Assembly: GCF_900103885.1 (NCBI RefSeq)
Contig: NZ_FNIM01000012.1
Location: 1-64,000, forward strand
From: Actinomyces ruminicola
Lineage (GTDB): Bacteria > Actinomycetota > Actinomycetes > Actinomycetales > Actinomycetaceae
Direction of reading: 5' to 3'
DNA length: 64,000 nucleotides
Part shown: one piece after another, positions 30,444 through 39,010 of the stretch
How the letters are laid out: each line of letters begins with the position of its first letter
Position numbering within the stretch: the first letter of the stretch is position 1
Made by a program: the position numbers and the translations under genes
Notes under the pieces: model-generated
Databases searched by the model: none
Seen by the model: the letters and a program-made list of their open reading frames with translations, nothing else
What the model was told of the DNA's origin: nothing

Positions 30444-30694
30444 GCACAACGCCATCGCCCGCGGATCGGCTTGAGCGACGACTTGCGGATCTGAGACGCT
30501 TCGGAAACGAGGCCGCCTTCGTCGTCGAGCAGCTGCCCCAGAGCTACAAGAAACAGTTTCCGCACGTCGGCTGGGTTGGGATCATGCGCATGCGCAACCT
30601 GATCACGCACCACCGCGACAGGGTCAACGACGACCTGATGTTCCACGCCCTGGCGACCCGAGTTCCAACCAAACTGGCACGCCTCGGACCGTAA
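30440..30694 (+). CDS. Short HEPN/DUF86 (HepT-like) protein, internally deleted
   Basis: The 84-residue product starts MSTTPSPADRLERRLADL and keeps the HEPN ribonuclease signature RMRNLITHHRDRVNDDL with the RNxxxH motif, followed by ALATRVP. HepT toxins are normally about 110-140 residues. Here the helices between AAFVVEQ and LPQSYKK seem to be missing, which suggests an in-frame deletion between similar VVEQ-type words (inference). It overlaps the decayed nucleotidyltransferase by 4 bp in the usual order antitoxin then toxin. Loss of the antitoxin would be tolerated only if this protein is also inactive. Confidence 0.65.
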   Translation: MSTTPSPADRLERRLADLRRFGNEAAFVVEQLPQSYKKQFPHVGWVGIMRMRNLITHHRDRVNDDLMFHALATRVPTKLARLGP

Positions 30695-30849
30695 CTCAGA
30701 CTGCCGCGCCTGTTGCCAGAACGGTCTCGCAAAGCACAGGCTCATCCCTTCAACAAATCAAGCAGCTCATCCTCGTTGGAGCCTCGCCCCGTCCCACGCC
30801 CGAATCATCCACGCCTGGCCAACCCACCACTTACGAACCTCGCCGGAAG

Positions 30850-30923
30850 TAGATCATATACATACAGAGTTGTCTGTAAGCATGCGCCGCACCGCCGCTG
30901 GGGTCGCCGAGGCCCGCTATGCC
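30850..30923 (+). pseudogene. Truncated duplicate of the tetR promoter, operator and first codons
   Basis: Bases 30850-30923 repeat the region upstream of and into the intact tetR gene at 31626-31699. The shared parts are ATACATACAG...TTGTCTGTAAGC, ATG and then CGCCGCACCGCCGC. The copy keeps the operator TACAG-N6-CTGTA (30863-30878) and encodes MRRTAAGVAEAR before homology ends at a sequence that looks like an IS terminus. Only about 13 codons survive. Confidence 0.7.
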
Positions 30924-31622
30924 GGCTCTTCGTGTCTGAGGGTGTCGTGGTATGGCGGGTGGTGTCTGGCGTGCGCGTCCCGGCGGGCGCGGTACATGGC
31001 GCTATGGGTGGGGACGTGCGCGGTAAACCACGGTGGATCAGGGGTGGCGGCGCGTCTGCTCGGGGCGACGGCTGACCACTTGCAGCGACGGTTCGCGGGG
31101 TAGGTGCACGAACCGTCGCGTTCACAGCGAATCGTCAGCGCTACCAGACGAACCGTCACTGAAGTGCCTCAGCGAGCACGCCCACCCTCGCGCTCCGCGA
31201 CGCCGTCCCGCTACGGCCCGCGCGGCAGACCCCTGCGGGGCACGCTCGGCGGTTCGGCTTGCCTGCACCCGGCGGGCCCGGCCCCGCCGGCGAATTCGTC
31301 TGCTACGCCTGTTCGGGGTCTACTACGCCACTTCTCCGTCTGCTGAAGGCCTCCGAGGTATACAGCAGACCGCTAACCGGCGTCGCCGACGGCCAACTGG
31401 CGTAGCAGACGCACCCGGCCACGGCCCCGCCAGTCACGGTGCAACTAAGACGGCTCAACAACACGGCGCAACAAGTGCGTACCCGCCCAAACCGGCCGCT
31501 GGAGCCGACACCCTGGACAGGCGGTTCTTCACCTCACGCCTTGGCATGACAGCGTCAACCGCCGTGGCAGCAGCGGCAGCCACAGCACCGGCGTGTGCGC
31601 GACTCGTGCGCCGTACGGACAC
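30924..31622. other. IS-scarred region without an intact gene
   Basis: It begins GGCTCTTCGTGTCTGAGG, which resembles the terminal repeat of ISL3-family elements (GGCTCTTC...). A perfect 11-bp hairpin, GCGACGGTTCG with complement, lies at 31085-31119. A further pair, CGTCTGCTACGCC and its complement, lies about 100 bp apart near 31297 and 31400. No transposase was recognised. The interval reads as the remains of one or more insertion events between the two tetR copies. Confidence 0.4.
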
Positions 31623-31654
31623 TTGACGAAGTTATACATACAGGCTTGTCTGTA
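31623..31654 (+). promoter_or_regulatory. tetR promoter with overlapping operator
   Basis: -35 TTGACG (31623-31628), 17 bp, -10 TTGTCT (31646-31651), then six bases to ATG 31658, so the gene is leaderless. The palindrome TACAG-GCTTGT-CTGTA (31639-31654) covers the -10, as expected for autorepression. Confidence 0.7.
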
Positions 31655-31657
31655 AGC

Positions 31658-32266
31658 ATGCGCCGCACCGCCGCCGAGGCCGCCGAGACCCGTAAAGCCA
31701 TCATTAGCTCCGCCCTGCACCGCTTCGCACAGGACGGCTGGGAGGCGTGCTCTCTCGTCGAGGTGGCGCGCGGCGCCGATGTGACTCGTGGCGCCATCTA
31801 CCACCACTTCACCGGCAAGCGCGACCTGCTTGATGCCGTCCTGTCCGAGCACTGGCGCCGCCAGGGCGAGGCGCTCTTCGCCGTGCTCGACGCCTCCGCT
31901 CCGCCAGAGAAACGGCTCACAATGCTCCTGGCGGACTACTTGCGCAGGCTCAGTGAGGACACCGCCTTCCGCGAGCTCGCCGTCGTCACCGTCGTCGTCG
32001 CGCCACAGGCACCGGCACTCAAGTCCGGATTGGAGCAGAAGACGGCGGTGCTCGCGCAGTGGTCGGAGCGGGTCGCCCGGCTCCTGCCCGAGTGCGAGCC
32101 ACAGCTGCGCGCTCCGCTTGACGTAGCCCGATTCAGCATCACGGCGTTCCTGCACGGCGCCACGCTGACCGCGGCGCTCACGCCAGGCGACCTGCCCGAG
32201 CCCAAGTGCTGCTGGGCGACGGCGCATGCCCTAGTCGCGGGACTGATTGCCGTGGAAACAGCCTGA
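31658..32266 (+). CDS. TetR-family repressor of the adjacent efflux pump
   Basis: The 202-residue protein has a TetR helix-turn-helix at residues about 8-55 (TRKAIISSALHRFAQDGWEA, SLVEVARGADVTRGAIYHHF, GKRDLLDAVL) followed by a variable ligand-binding domain. ATG 31658 is set by the leaderless promoter and by alignment of the N-terminus. Upstream in-frame codons were ignored. The MFS gene starts 30 bp downstream on the same strand, so this is a typical drug-sensing repressor with its pump. The ligand is unknown. Confidence 0.9.
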   Translation: MRRTAAEAAETRKAIISSALHRFAQDGWEACSLVEVARGADVTRGAIYHHFTGKRDLLDAVLSEHWRRQGEALFAVLDASAPPEKRLTMLLADYLRRLSEDTAFRELAVVTVVVAPQAPALKSGLEQKTAVLAQWSERVARLLPECEPQLRAPLDVARFSITAFLHGATLTAALTPGDLPEPKCCWATAHALVAGLIAVETA

Positions 32267-32296
32267 CACCCACCGCAGAGAGAAGAGGGACCACAC

Positions 32297-33487
32297 ATGC
32301 AACCATCGTCATCCGACACCACAACCAGCCCACGCATGGCCGTCGTGGTCGCCTGCGTCGCCCTGTTCACCGATATGCTCGTCTACGGGATTCTCATCCC
32401 GGTGCTCCCCCTGCTTCCCACCGTGACTGAGGTCGGCCCCTCGGCAACCGGTCTGCTCTTCGCCGCCTATGCAGCCGCACTGGTCATCGTCACGCCGGTC
32501 GCCGGGCGAGTCGTGGACAGACGCGGTCCTCGCGGGCCGCTGCTCGCCGCATTAGCGGGCCTGGCATGCGCATGTCTGCTGTTCACGATAGGGGGTCCCT
32601 ACTGGCTGCTTCTGACCGCGCGGTCCCTCCAAGGAGCCGCCGCCGGGTTGAGCTGGGTGGCCGGGCTGTCACTGATCGCCGCAACCGTTCCGCTACAGCG
32701 ACGCGGGGCCTGCCTCGGACTGGCGATGAGTATGGTTTCGGTCGGCGTGTTGGCAGGCCCTCCCCTAGCGGGTTGGTTGGCTGAACTCGGTGGACACTCC
32801 GCCCCCTTCCTTTTCGCGGCGACGCTGCTCATGATCGACGGCGCGCTCCGACTCGCCTTCGTCCGACCAACCCCACCGCCCTGCGACGACCCCGCCACCG
32901 CCATGGATGTATTGCGGACGCCCGGATGCTGGTCAGTCGTCGCACTGATTCTCATAGGTGCCGCCGTTACCTCCTGCATTGAGCCGGTGCTCCCTATGCA
33001 ACTGGCTCAGGGGTTCGGTGTAGGTGCTACCGGCATCGGCCTGCTGTTCGCGCTGCTGACCCTCGTCGGCGCCTGTCTCAACCCATTGGTCGGTGCCTGT
33101 TTACCACGCGTATCGCCAAGGCTGCCGGCACTGACAGGCGTCGCCGCCGCGGCCACAGGCCTGTTGCTGGTCGGGGCTGGACCGAACCTCCCGGTAATAG
33201 CCGCCGGGCTTGTGTGCCTCGGCGCTGCAATCGCGCTCCTAGTGGCGCCGGCAAGTGCACTGGTAGGCGTCCAAGGAGCCAAGGCCACACCTCCCGCCAT
33301 CGGCGGCGCATACTCCCTCTACAACCTGGCTTACGCCGGAGGTCTATTCATCGGCCCTACCCTGAGTGGCACACTCACCGAGCGGATCGGCTTCGCTCCC
33401 GCCTGCCTAGCGATGGCAAGTCTTCTGGTGCTCTCCACCGCCATGTTCACTCGGTTACCGCGCAAGCTCGCGGCCATGCCCGGGTGA
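32297..33487 (+). CDS. MFS efflux transporter
   Basis: The 396-residue protein has 12 predicted membrane segments in two six-helix halves. The MFS motif A between helices 2 and 3 reads GRVVDRRGPRGPLLAA. Helix 1 has the DHA1-type FTDMLVYGILIPVLP, and helix 5 has GPPLAGWLAELGG, an antiporter motif C variant. These features suit a proton-driven drug exporter of the Bmr/TetA group. It is the second gene of the tetR operon and is likely induced when the repressor binds its ligand. The substrate cannot be inferred. Confidence 0.88.
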   Translation: MQPSSSDTTTSPRMAVVVACVALFTDMLVYGILIPVLPLLPTVTEVGPSATGLLFAAYAAALVIVTPVAGRVVDRRGPRGPLLAALAGLACACLLFTIGGPYWLLLTARSLQGAAAGLSWVAGLSLIAATVPLQRRGACLGLAMSMVSVGVLAGPPLAGWLAELGGHSAPFLFAATLLMIDGALRLAFVRPTPPPCDDPATAMDVLRTPGCWSVVALILIGAAVTSCIEPVLPMQLAQGFGVGATGIGLLFALLTLVGACLNPLVGACLPRVSPRLPALTGVAAAATGLLLVGAGPNLPVIAAGLVCLGAAIALLVAPASALVGVQGAKATPPAIGGAYSLYNLAYAGGLFIGPTLSGTLTERIGFAPACLAMASLLVLSTAMFTRLPRKLAAMPG

Positions 33488-33489
33488 AA

Positions 33490-33611
33490 GTGTCCGAATC
33501 CGGCACAAACGCGCCGTTCGCGCCGAACGGCATCGCGGCAATCGTTGGAATCATGCGGTTTCGTTGTCGGGCTGGGCGGTCAGACCCGGCGTTTGTGCCG
33601 ATCTCGGACAT
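33490..33611. repeat. MITE-like inverted repeat after the MFS gene
   Basis: The left arm at 33490-33512 (GTGTCCGAATCCGGCACAAA plus CGC) pairs with the right arm at 33589-33611, with about 19 of 23 positions matching. The size (122 bp) and GTGTCC termini resemble the element at 291-424. It lies between convergent genes and could also act as a terminator. Confidence 0.5.
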
Positions 33612-33628
33612 TCCGGCTCCGCAGACCG

Positions 33629-34564
33629 TCAGTCGCCGCTGGGAAGGGGCCCGGCATGCGGCTCGTCGGTCTGCTCCATACCCTCCGCCGCGTTCGCCTC
33701 GGGCGCCTCCTCGGCGTCTTCCGCCTCTTCCCCTGCTCCCGCCTCATCGGGCTCGGCCGGGGGCTCGGGGACCTCGACGTCGGGGGCGGGGCGGCCGCCG
33801 GGGGCCTGGACCGGCGCGGCGGCGGGACGCTTGGCGGCCAGCTCTTCAAGCATCTCGTTGACGACCTCCTCGGCCGTCTTCTTCTCCGCGTCCATCGCCT
33901 TCTTGACGTCCGCGGCGTACAGGTCCACGTACTCCTGGCCGGACAGCGACATCAGCGCGTACATGATCTCGTCGGTGATGGAGCGCAGCACGAAGCGGTC
34001 GTTCTCCAGGCCCTTGTAGCGGGAGAAGTCCAGCGGCTCACCGATGACTATGCCCACCCGGTGCCGGGTCGAGGGCACCACCTGGCCGATGGGCTGAGCC
34101 AGGTTGGAGCCGATCATGGCAACCGGGATCACGGGCGCGCCCGTGGCCAGGGCGACGCGCGCCACTCCGGTCTTACCGCGGTACAGGCGCCCGTCGGGGC
34201 TGCGCGTGCCCTCGGGGTAGATGCCGAACAGCTCCCCCGAGCGCAGTCGGTCGATGCCTGCCTGCAGCGCCGCCATGGAGGCCTTGCCCCCGGAGCGGTC
34301 CACGGGGATGGTGCCGACGGCGGTCATGAAGTTCTTCACCGCCCAGCCCTTGATTCCCTTGCCGGTGAAGTAGTCGGACTTGCCGATGAAGGCCACCTCG
34401 CGGTCCATCAGCAGCGGCAGGAAGAAGGAGTCGATGACCGCCAGGTGGTTGGAGGCGAGGATGGCGGGACCCTCGGCGGGAATGTTCTCCTCACCCCGGA
34501 TCCAGGGCTGGTACAGCATCTCCATGGCCGGGCCGACGGCGGCCTTGATACCTCGGTATCCCAT
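33629..34564 (-). CDS. plsC: 1-acyl-sn-glycerol-3-phosphate acyltransferase (PlsC family)
   Basis: The 311-residue protein transfers an acyl chain to lysophosphatidic acid or a related acceptor. It carries the acyltransferase motif NHLAVID (HX4D), the glycerophosphate motif YPEGTRSPDG and the VIPVAMIG block. After the acyltransferase domain (about residues 30-215) comes a long tail, AAKRPAAAPVQAPGG followed by roughly 50 Glu/Ala/Pro-rich residues. Start ATG 34564 has AGGAGG eight bases upstream. The frame also runs open far beyond this start, antisense to the next gene, and that part was ignored. Confidence 0.92.
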   Translation of the reverse strand: MGYRGIKAAVGPAMEMLYQPWIRGEENIPAEGPAILASNHLAVIDSFFLPLLMDREVAFIGKSDYFTGKGIKGWAVKNFMTAVGTIPVDRSGGKASMAALQAGIDRLRSGELFGIYPEGTRSPDGRLYRGKTGVARVALATGAPVIPVAMIGSNLAQPIGQVVPSTRHRVGIVIGEPLDFSRYKGLENDRFVLRSITDEIMYALMSLSGQEYVDLYAADVKKAMDAEKKTAEEVVNEMLEELAAKRPAAAPVQAPGGRPAPDVEVPEPPAEPDEAGAGEEAEDAEEAPEANAAEGMEQTDEPHAGPLPSGD

Positions 34565-34660
34565 GTGGGACCTCCTGTGCTGCGGCGGGCGGGAAGTCGC
34601 CGGGCCGTCCGGGTACGCCCGCCGGGCGTGTCCACGGCTGGATCGGCTGCGCACAAAGTC

Positions 34661-34666
34661 TAGCCT
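34661..34666 (+). promoter_or_regulatory. Leaderless -10 box of the exonuclease/GIY-YIG gene
   Basis: TAGCCT ends six bases before GTG 34673. Confidence 0.6.
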
Positions 34667-34672
34667 CGCGAT

Positions 34673-36418
34673 GTGCCCCTTGATGCGCTCTCGACCCGAC
34701 CGCCCGGTATTGCCCGCGCCGGCCGGCTCCCGGGCGACGCCAGTGCGCCGGGCGGACCGCACCCGGTTCAGGCCTCTTTCACCGACATGGGCACGCCGCT
34801 GCGCGAAGTCACCTTCGTCGTCGTCGACCTGGAGACCACCGGGGGCGGACCGGGCGCCCACGCCATCACCGAGATCGGCGCGGTGAAGGTGCGCGGCGGC
34901 GTGGTGGATTCGGAGTTCTCCACGCTCGTAAACCCGGGGGCGGCGATCCCCGCGCAGATCACCGTCATGACCGGCATCACCAATGCGATGGTCGCCGGGG
35001 CCCCGCCGGTCGGCCAGGCACTGGCGGCATTCCTGGACTGGGCCGATCTGACCGCTCCGACCACGGTGGCGGTGGCCCACAACGCGCGCTTCGACCTTGG
35101 CCACCTGCGCGGCGCGGCCCGCGCCCTCGGCCTGGACTGGCACGAGCCCGCCGTGCTGGACACGCTGGCGCTGGCCCGCCGGGCCTGGCCCCGCACGAGT
35201 GTGCCCAACCACAAGCTGGGCACACTCGCCGCCTTCGTGGGCTCGCCGACCACGCCCGCGCACCGGGCCCTGGACGACGCCCGCGCCACCATGGACGTGC
35301 TGCACGCCGCGCTGGAGGCGCTCGGCCCCCAGGGAGTCACCCACTTTGAGGACCTGTCCACCGCCACCGACCCGGTGCCCTCCTCCCGCCGGGTCAAGAG
35401 TCGCCTGGCCGACGGCCTGCCCGCCGCACCCGGCGTCTACCAGTTCCTCTCCCCCGCCGGGCAGGTGCTGTACGTGGGCAGCGCGGTCAACCTGCACCGC
35501 CGGGTGCGCTCCTACTTCACGGCCGCGGAGAAGCGCACCAAGGTGGCCCGCATGTTGGACACGACCGTGGCGGTACGGACGATCGAGACGCCCACCGAGC
35601 TGGAGGCCCGCGTGCGCGAGCTGCGGCTGATCGCCGAGCTGGACCCGCCGGTCAACCGGCGCTCGCGCTCCCCGCGGCGCCGCCCCTGGCTGTGCCTGTC
35701 CGCCACGCCGCACCCGCATTTGGCGCTGACCACTGCGCTGCCCCTGGCCGAGGCCGGCTGCGCCGTCGGCCCTTTCCCCTCGCGCACAGCGGCCCGGGAG
35801 GCGCAACGTGCCGCCGAGTCGGTGCTGCGGCTGGATGCCTGGGACGGGCGCGCCGCCCGCTCCGTGCGCCGCAACGACTCCCCCGCCGACGCCGACACTG
35901 CGCTGCGGGCCCTGTCCGGCGAGATAGACCTGGTGGCCGGCCCGCTGCTGGCACGGATCGCGGAGTTGTCCGCGGCGGAGCGCTATGAGGAGGCGGGGCT
36001 GTGGACCCGGCGGCTGCGCGCGCTGCTGCTGGGGGCGTGCCGGGCGGAGAAGGCGCGGCCTTTGCTGACCTGCCCGCACCTGCTGGCGGCCCGACGCCGC
36101 GAGGGCGGCGGCTGGGAGCTGGTGGACGTGCGCTGGGGACGACTGGCCGGCTCGGCCGTCACCCCACCCGGGGCGGACCCGCGCCCCACCATCGCCACGC
36201 TGCGCGCCACCGCACAGGTAGTGGACCGGCCCGCGCGTGTCGGGGCCGACACGAGCGTGGAGGAGACCGCGCTGCTGGCCGATTGGGTGCTGGATGCCGG
36301 GGCGCGGCTGGTGGAGATTGAAGGCGACGACGGCGACGCGGGTGGGGAGCCCGCGACGCTGTGCTGGCCGGTGGGAGCCGCAGCGAGGCACCGGCGCGTC
36401 ATTGACGCCGAGGGGTGA
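34673..36418 (+). CDS. DEDDh exonuclease fused to a UvrC-like GIY-YIG nuclease
   Basis: The 581-residue protein joins two nuclease domains. The DnaQ-like 3'-5' exonuclease (about residues 45-215) has VVDLETTGG (Exo I), VAHNARFDLGHL (Exo II) and HRALDDARATMDVLH (Exo III, DEDDh type). The GIY-YIG domain (about 245-335) has GVYQFLSPAGQVLYVGSAVNLHRRVRSYF. A further region has a UvrB-binding-like segment. The same fusion is known in mycobacteria and other actinobacteria and is linked to nucleotide excision repair or a Cho-like incision role. GTG 34673 is a leaderless start. An internal ATG before the first motif is a possible alternative. Confidence 0.9.
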   Translation: MPLDALSTRPPGIARAGRLPGDASAPGGPHPVQASFTDMGTPLREVTFVVVDLETTGGGPGAHAITEIGAVKVRGGVVDSEFSTLVNPGAAIPAQITVMTGITNAMVAGAPPVGQALAAFLDWADLTAPTTVAVAHNARFDLGHLRGAARALGLDWHEPAVLDTLALARRAWPRTSVPNHKLGTLAAFVGSPTTPAHRALDDARATMDVLHAALEALGPQGVTHFEDLSTATDPVPSSRRVKSRLADGLPAAPGVYQFLSPAGQVLYVGSAVNLHRRVRSYFTAAEKRTKVARMLDTTVAVRTIETPTELEARVRELRLIAELDPPVNRRSRSPRRRPWLCLSATPHPHLALTTALPLAEAGCAVGPFPSRTAAREAQRAAESVLRLDAWDGRAARSVRRNDSPADADTALRALSGEIDLVAGPLLARIAELSAAERYEEAGLWTRRLRALLLGACRAEKARPLLTCPHLLAARRREGGGWELVDVRWGRLAGSAVTPPGADPRPTIATLRATAQVVDRPARVGADTSVEETALLADWVLDAGARLVEIEGDDGDAGGEPATLCWPVGAAARHRRVIDAEG

Positions 36419-36472
36419 GGCGGTCGCCTCCGCTGGGCCCCGGGTCTCCCGGTGGTCGGCGTCGGTCGGCCG

Positions 36473-36916
36473 TCAGCCTGCGGGGGTGACAGAGCCGCGG
36501 CGCACCCGCAGCGCCCTGGCGACGCCCTCCTGGAGGCTGAGCGGATCCAGGGGCCGCGGCACCACGACCTCGGCCTTGGCCCAGGCGGCCAGCCAGTCGT
36601 CCTGGGGGCGGGCAGTCAGCAGCACCACCGGGGGCCGCCGCTCCAGCTCGGTGAAGAGCTCGTGGGCCAGACCCATGCCGCCCAGCTTCTTGGTCTCGGC
36701 GTCCAGCACTAGCGCTGCGAAGGGCGCCTTGCCGGCCTTCTCGCGATCCTTGATGGCCAGGCGGACGCCCTCGGCGGTCGCCGCCTCGGTCCAGGACACG
36801 CGCGACAGTCCCTTGGCGGGCCGACGGCCGACGCCGTCGATCACCTGTCGGCGCACGGTGGCGTCATCGGAGAAGACGAGGAGGTCGAGGGTGGCGGCAT
36901 CTGCCTGGTCGGTCAT
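36473..36916 (-). CDS. Receiver-like (pseudo-REC) protein
   Basis: The 147-residue protein has the alternating strand/helix pattern of a response-regulator receiver domain: DLLVFSDDATVRRQVIDGV, PFAALVLDAETKKLGGMGL (phosphoacceptor-like Asp), VVLLTAR (Thr) and VVPRPLDPLSLQEGV. The conserved Lys of the KP pair appears as Arg, and the acidic pair near the N-terminus is SDD. There is no output domain. It may be a stand-alone signalling adaptor that is not phosphorylated in the normal way. GGAGG precedes ATG 36916. No histidine kinase lies nearby. Confidence 0.65.
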   Translation of the reverse strand: MTDQADAATLDLLVFSDDATVRRQVIDGVGRRPAKGLSRVSWTEAATAEGVRLAIKDREKAGKAPFAALVLDAETKKLGGMGLAHELFTELERRPPVVLLTARPQDDWLAAWAKAEVVVPRPLDPLSLQEGVARALRVRRGSVTPAG

Positions 36917-37143
36917 GCGGTCCTCCAGTGGACGACGGGGCTTTAGCGGTCAGTGTAATCGTGCCGCCGAGGCACGTCGTACTCTTCTATGCCGACCGAT
37001 CACCGTCTACGATGAATCTTGTCTAGGACTTCAGTCTCACTCATGATTCTGTTGCTCCGGGACCGACAGCAAGTATCTGCGGCTGTCAATAGCAGTCAGC
37101 AACACCGTCATACGAACCGCACTACCCGCGAGGCAGGACCGCC

Positions 37144-37785
37144 ATGACCACACCGACCGATACCGCCAAGTACACGCTTCCCGAGCTCCCCTACGACTAC
37201 GCCGCGCTCGAGCCGCACATCTCCGGGCGCATCATGGAGCTCCACCACGACCGCCACCACGCCGCCTACGTGACCGGCGCGAACGCCGCCCTGGAGCAGC
37301 TGGCCGCGGCCCGCGCCGAGGGGGATTTCGCCGCCATCAACCTGTGGGAGAAGAACCTGGCCTTCAACCTCGGCGGACACCTCAACCACTCGATCTTCTG
37401 GAAGAACCTGTCCCCCAGCGGCGGCGGCGAGCCCGAGGGCGAGCTGGCGGAGGCCATCAAGGACTCCTTCGGCTCCTTCGCCGCCCTCAAGCAGCAGCTG
37501 AACGCCGCCGCGCTGGGTATTCAGGGCTCCGGCTGGGCGGTGCTGGCCTACGACTCGGTCTCCGGCCGCCTGGTCACCTTCCAGCTGTTCGACCAGCAGG
37601 GCAACGTGCCCGTGGGCACGATCCCGCTGTTCCAGATCGACATGTGGGAGCACGCCTTCTACCTCGACTACCTCAACGTCAAGGCGGATTACCTGGCCGC
37701 CATCTGGCAGATTGTCAACTGGGAGGACGTCGCCGAGCGCCTGGCGAACGCCGTCGCCCACGCCGAGGGCCTGATCGTGCGCTGA
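37144..37785 (+). CDS. sodA: Superoxide dismutase, Fe/Mn family
   Basis: The 213-residue enzyme removes superoxide in the cytoplasm. Metal ligands are seen as His in LEPHISGRIMELHHDRHH (two histidine sites) and Asp/His in QIDMWEHAFYLDY. GSGWAVL and WQIVNW are family marks. The metal (Mn or Fe) cannot be decided by eye, although Mn is usual in this group. AGGCAGGA precedes ATG 37144. A possible promoter is TTGCTC-16 bp-TATCTG around 37050. It is a single-gene unit ending at the hairpin at 37835-37872. Confidence 0.95.
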   Translation: MTTPTDTAKYTLPELPYDYAALEPHISGRIMELHHDRHHAAYVTGANAALEQLAAARAEGDFAAINLWEKNLAFNLGGHLNHSIFWKNLSPSGGGEPEGELAEAIKDSFGSFAALKQQLNAAALGIQGSGWAVLAYDSVSGRLVTFQLFDQQGNVPVGTIPLFQIDMWEHAFYLDYLNVKADYLAAIWQIVNWEDVAERLANAVAHAEGLIVR

Positions 37786-37834
37786 CGCTCCACGCCGCCT
37801 GAGGGAAGCGCGGCCGTTGTAGCCGCATGCGCGC

Positions 37835-37872
37835 GAGGGCCGCCCGGCACCAGTGGTGCCCGGGCGGCCCTC
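37835..37872. terminator. Hairpin between sodA and the FKBP gene
   Basis: GAGGGCCGCCCGG pairs with CCGGGCGGCCCTC over 13 bp, with a further short stem CACC-AGT-GGTG on top. It can serve both convergent genes. Confidence 0.75.
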
Positions 37873-37898
37873 GCTATACCGACGCTTGCGGTGGGCGC

Positions 37899-38879
37899 CT
37901 ACAGGATCTTGGCGACGTCAACCACGTAGGCGGAAGCCTTGGTCCCCTGCGTCTCGTCCCCGGGGATGAGGATGACGACGCGTGAGCCGACCGGCACGCC
38001 GGCCAGGCCACCGACCGGCGCACCCGACGCGACGGTCATGAGCTGAGGTGTACCAGCCTCCCAGGAGGACTGCAGCGAGCCGTTGTCGCCCCAGTTGACG
38101 AAAGCCAGTTCCAGTACCACCTGGTCTCCCTCGGCCACCTCATCACCGCTGCCGCGCGCCAGGACGATGTTCTCCTGCTCGGTAGGCGCCTCGGCGCCGT
38201 CGGTCACGGAGACGGTGGCTGCTGCGCCCAGATCGCCGCTGACGGTGACGCCGCGGTCGGCCAGCAATTGCTGCGCCTCGGCGACGACCTGCGCGTCCTT
38301 GGTTGCGGACACGGCCTCATCGGCGGTCACCACGCCCTTGATCTCGATTACGAACACCAGATCGCCCGAGGGGTAGCCCTCGGCGACCGAGCTCCCGTAC
38401 GCGAGCTCGGCGGGGATGGACAGCTCCAGCCGGTCCCCGGCATGACGCCCGACAAGCCCGCAGCGCCAGCCGGAGATCAGCCCGCTCAGGCTGAAGGGCG
38501 TCGACTCTCCACGTGCATACGAGGAGTCGAATACCTCTGTGGCGCCCCACTCCCAGCCGGCGTAGTCGGCCACGACGATGGAGTCCTCGGTCACCTCCGC
38601 ACCGTCACCCGTCTGAAGCGTCTTGACGGTCAGGTTCGCGGGGGCGTCGCCGTCACCCCAGGTGATGGTCGGCTCGGCTCCGGCCTCCCCCTCCAGGGTG
38701 GGCAGGGAGTCGGCGTCGTCGTCAATGGTCAACGTAGAGCAGTCGACGGCGCTCAAGGGAGTGACGGTGGCCTCGGCCGAGGCGGAGGCGCTGGCGCCCC
38801 CGGACGAGTCGGAGCAGCCCGCCAGGGCCAAGCAGGCGGAAACAGCCAGTGCGGGCAGGACGGTTGCGGCACGGCGCAA
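37899..38879 (-). CDS. Two-domain FKBP-type peptidyl-prolyl isomerase lipoprotein
   Basis: The 326-residue protein has a lipoprotein signal (RRAATVLPALAVSACLALAGCS, lipobox LAGC) and should be anchored outside the membrane. The first FKBP-like domain shows VADYAGWEWGATEVFDSSYA and GWRCGLVGRHAGDRLELSIP, the usual pocket and flap. A second, more divergent FKBP-like repeat follows, with LELAFVNWGDNGSLQSSWEAG and a degenerate end that lacks the AYG flap motif. It may assist folding of exported proteins. The start is TTG 38879, seven bases after GAGGAG. No ATG gives a complete signal peptide. Confidence 0.88.
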   Translation of the reverse strand: MRRAATVLPALAVSACLALAGCSDSSGGASASASAEATVTPLSAVDCSTLTIDDDADSLPTLEGEAGAEPTITWGDGDAPANLTVKTLQTGDGAEVTEDSIVVADYAGWEWGATEVFDSSYARGESTPFSLSGLISGWRCGLVGRHAGDRLELSIPAELAYGSSVAEGYPSGDLVFVIEIKGVVTADEAVSATKDAQVVAEAQQLLADRGVTVSGDLGAAATVSVTDGAEAPTEQENIVLARGSGDEVAEGDQVVLELAFVNWGDNGSLQSSWEAGTPQLMTVASGAPVGGLAGVPVGSRVVILIPGDETQGTKASAYVVDVAKIL

Positions 38880-39010
38880 TGTAGTTCTCCTCGGGTGCGT
38901 GCGGATGGCGACGGGGTGAGGCGGGAGACGTGCGTCCGCTGCGCCACCCCGGCGCTTGACGGCACCGGCGCCCGCAGGGCCGGCTGCACGTGGGGCTGGG
39001 TGGTCAGCGC

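Noticed and set aside
34565-36391. Upstream extension of the plsC frame to a 920-residue protein
   Set aside because: The extension is antisense to the exonuclease/GIY-YIG gene, while ATG 34564 has AGGAGG and gives a normal acyltransferase.
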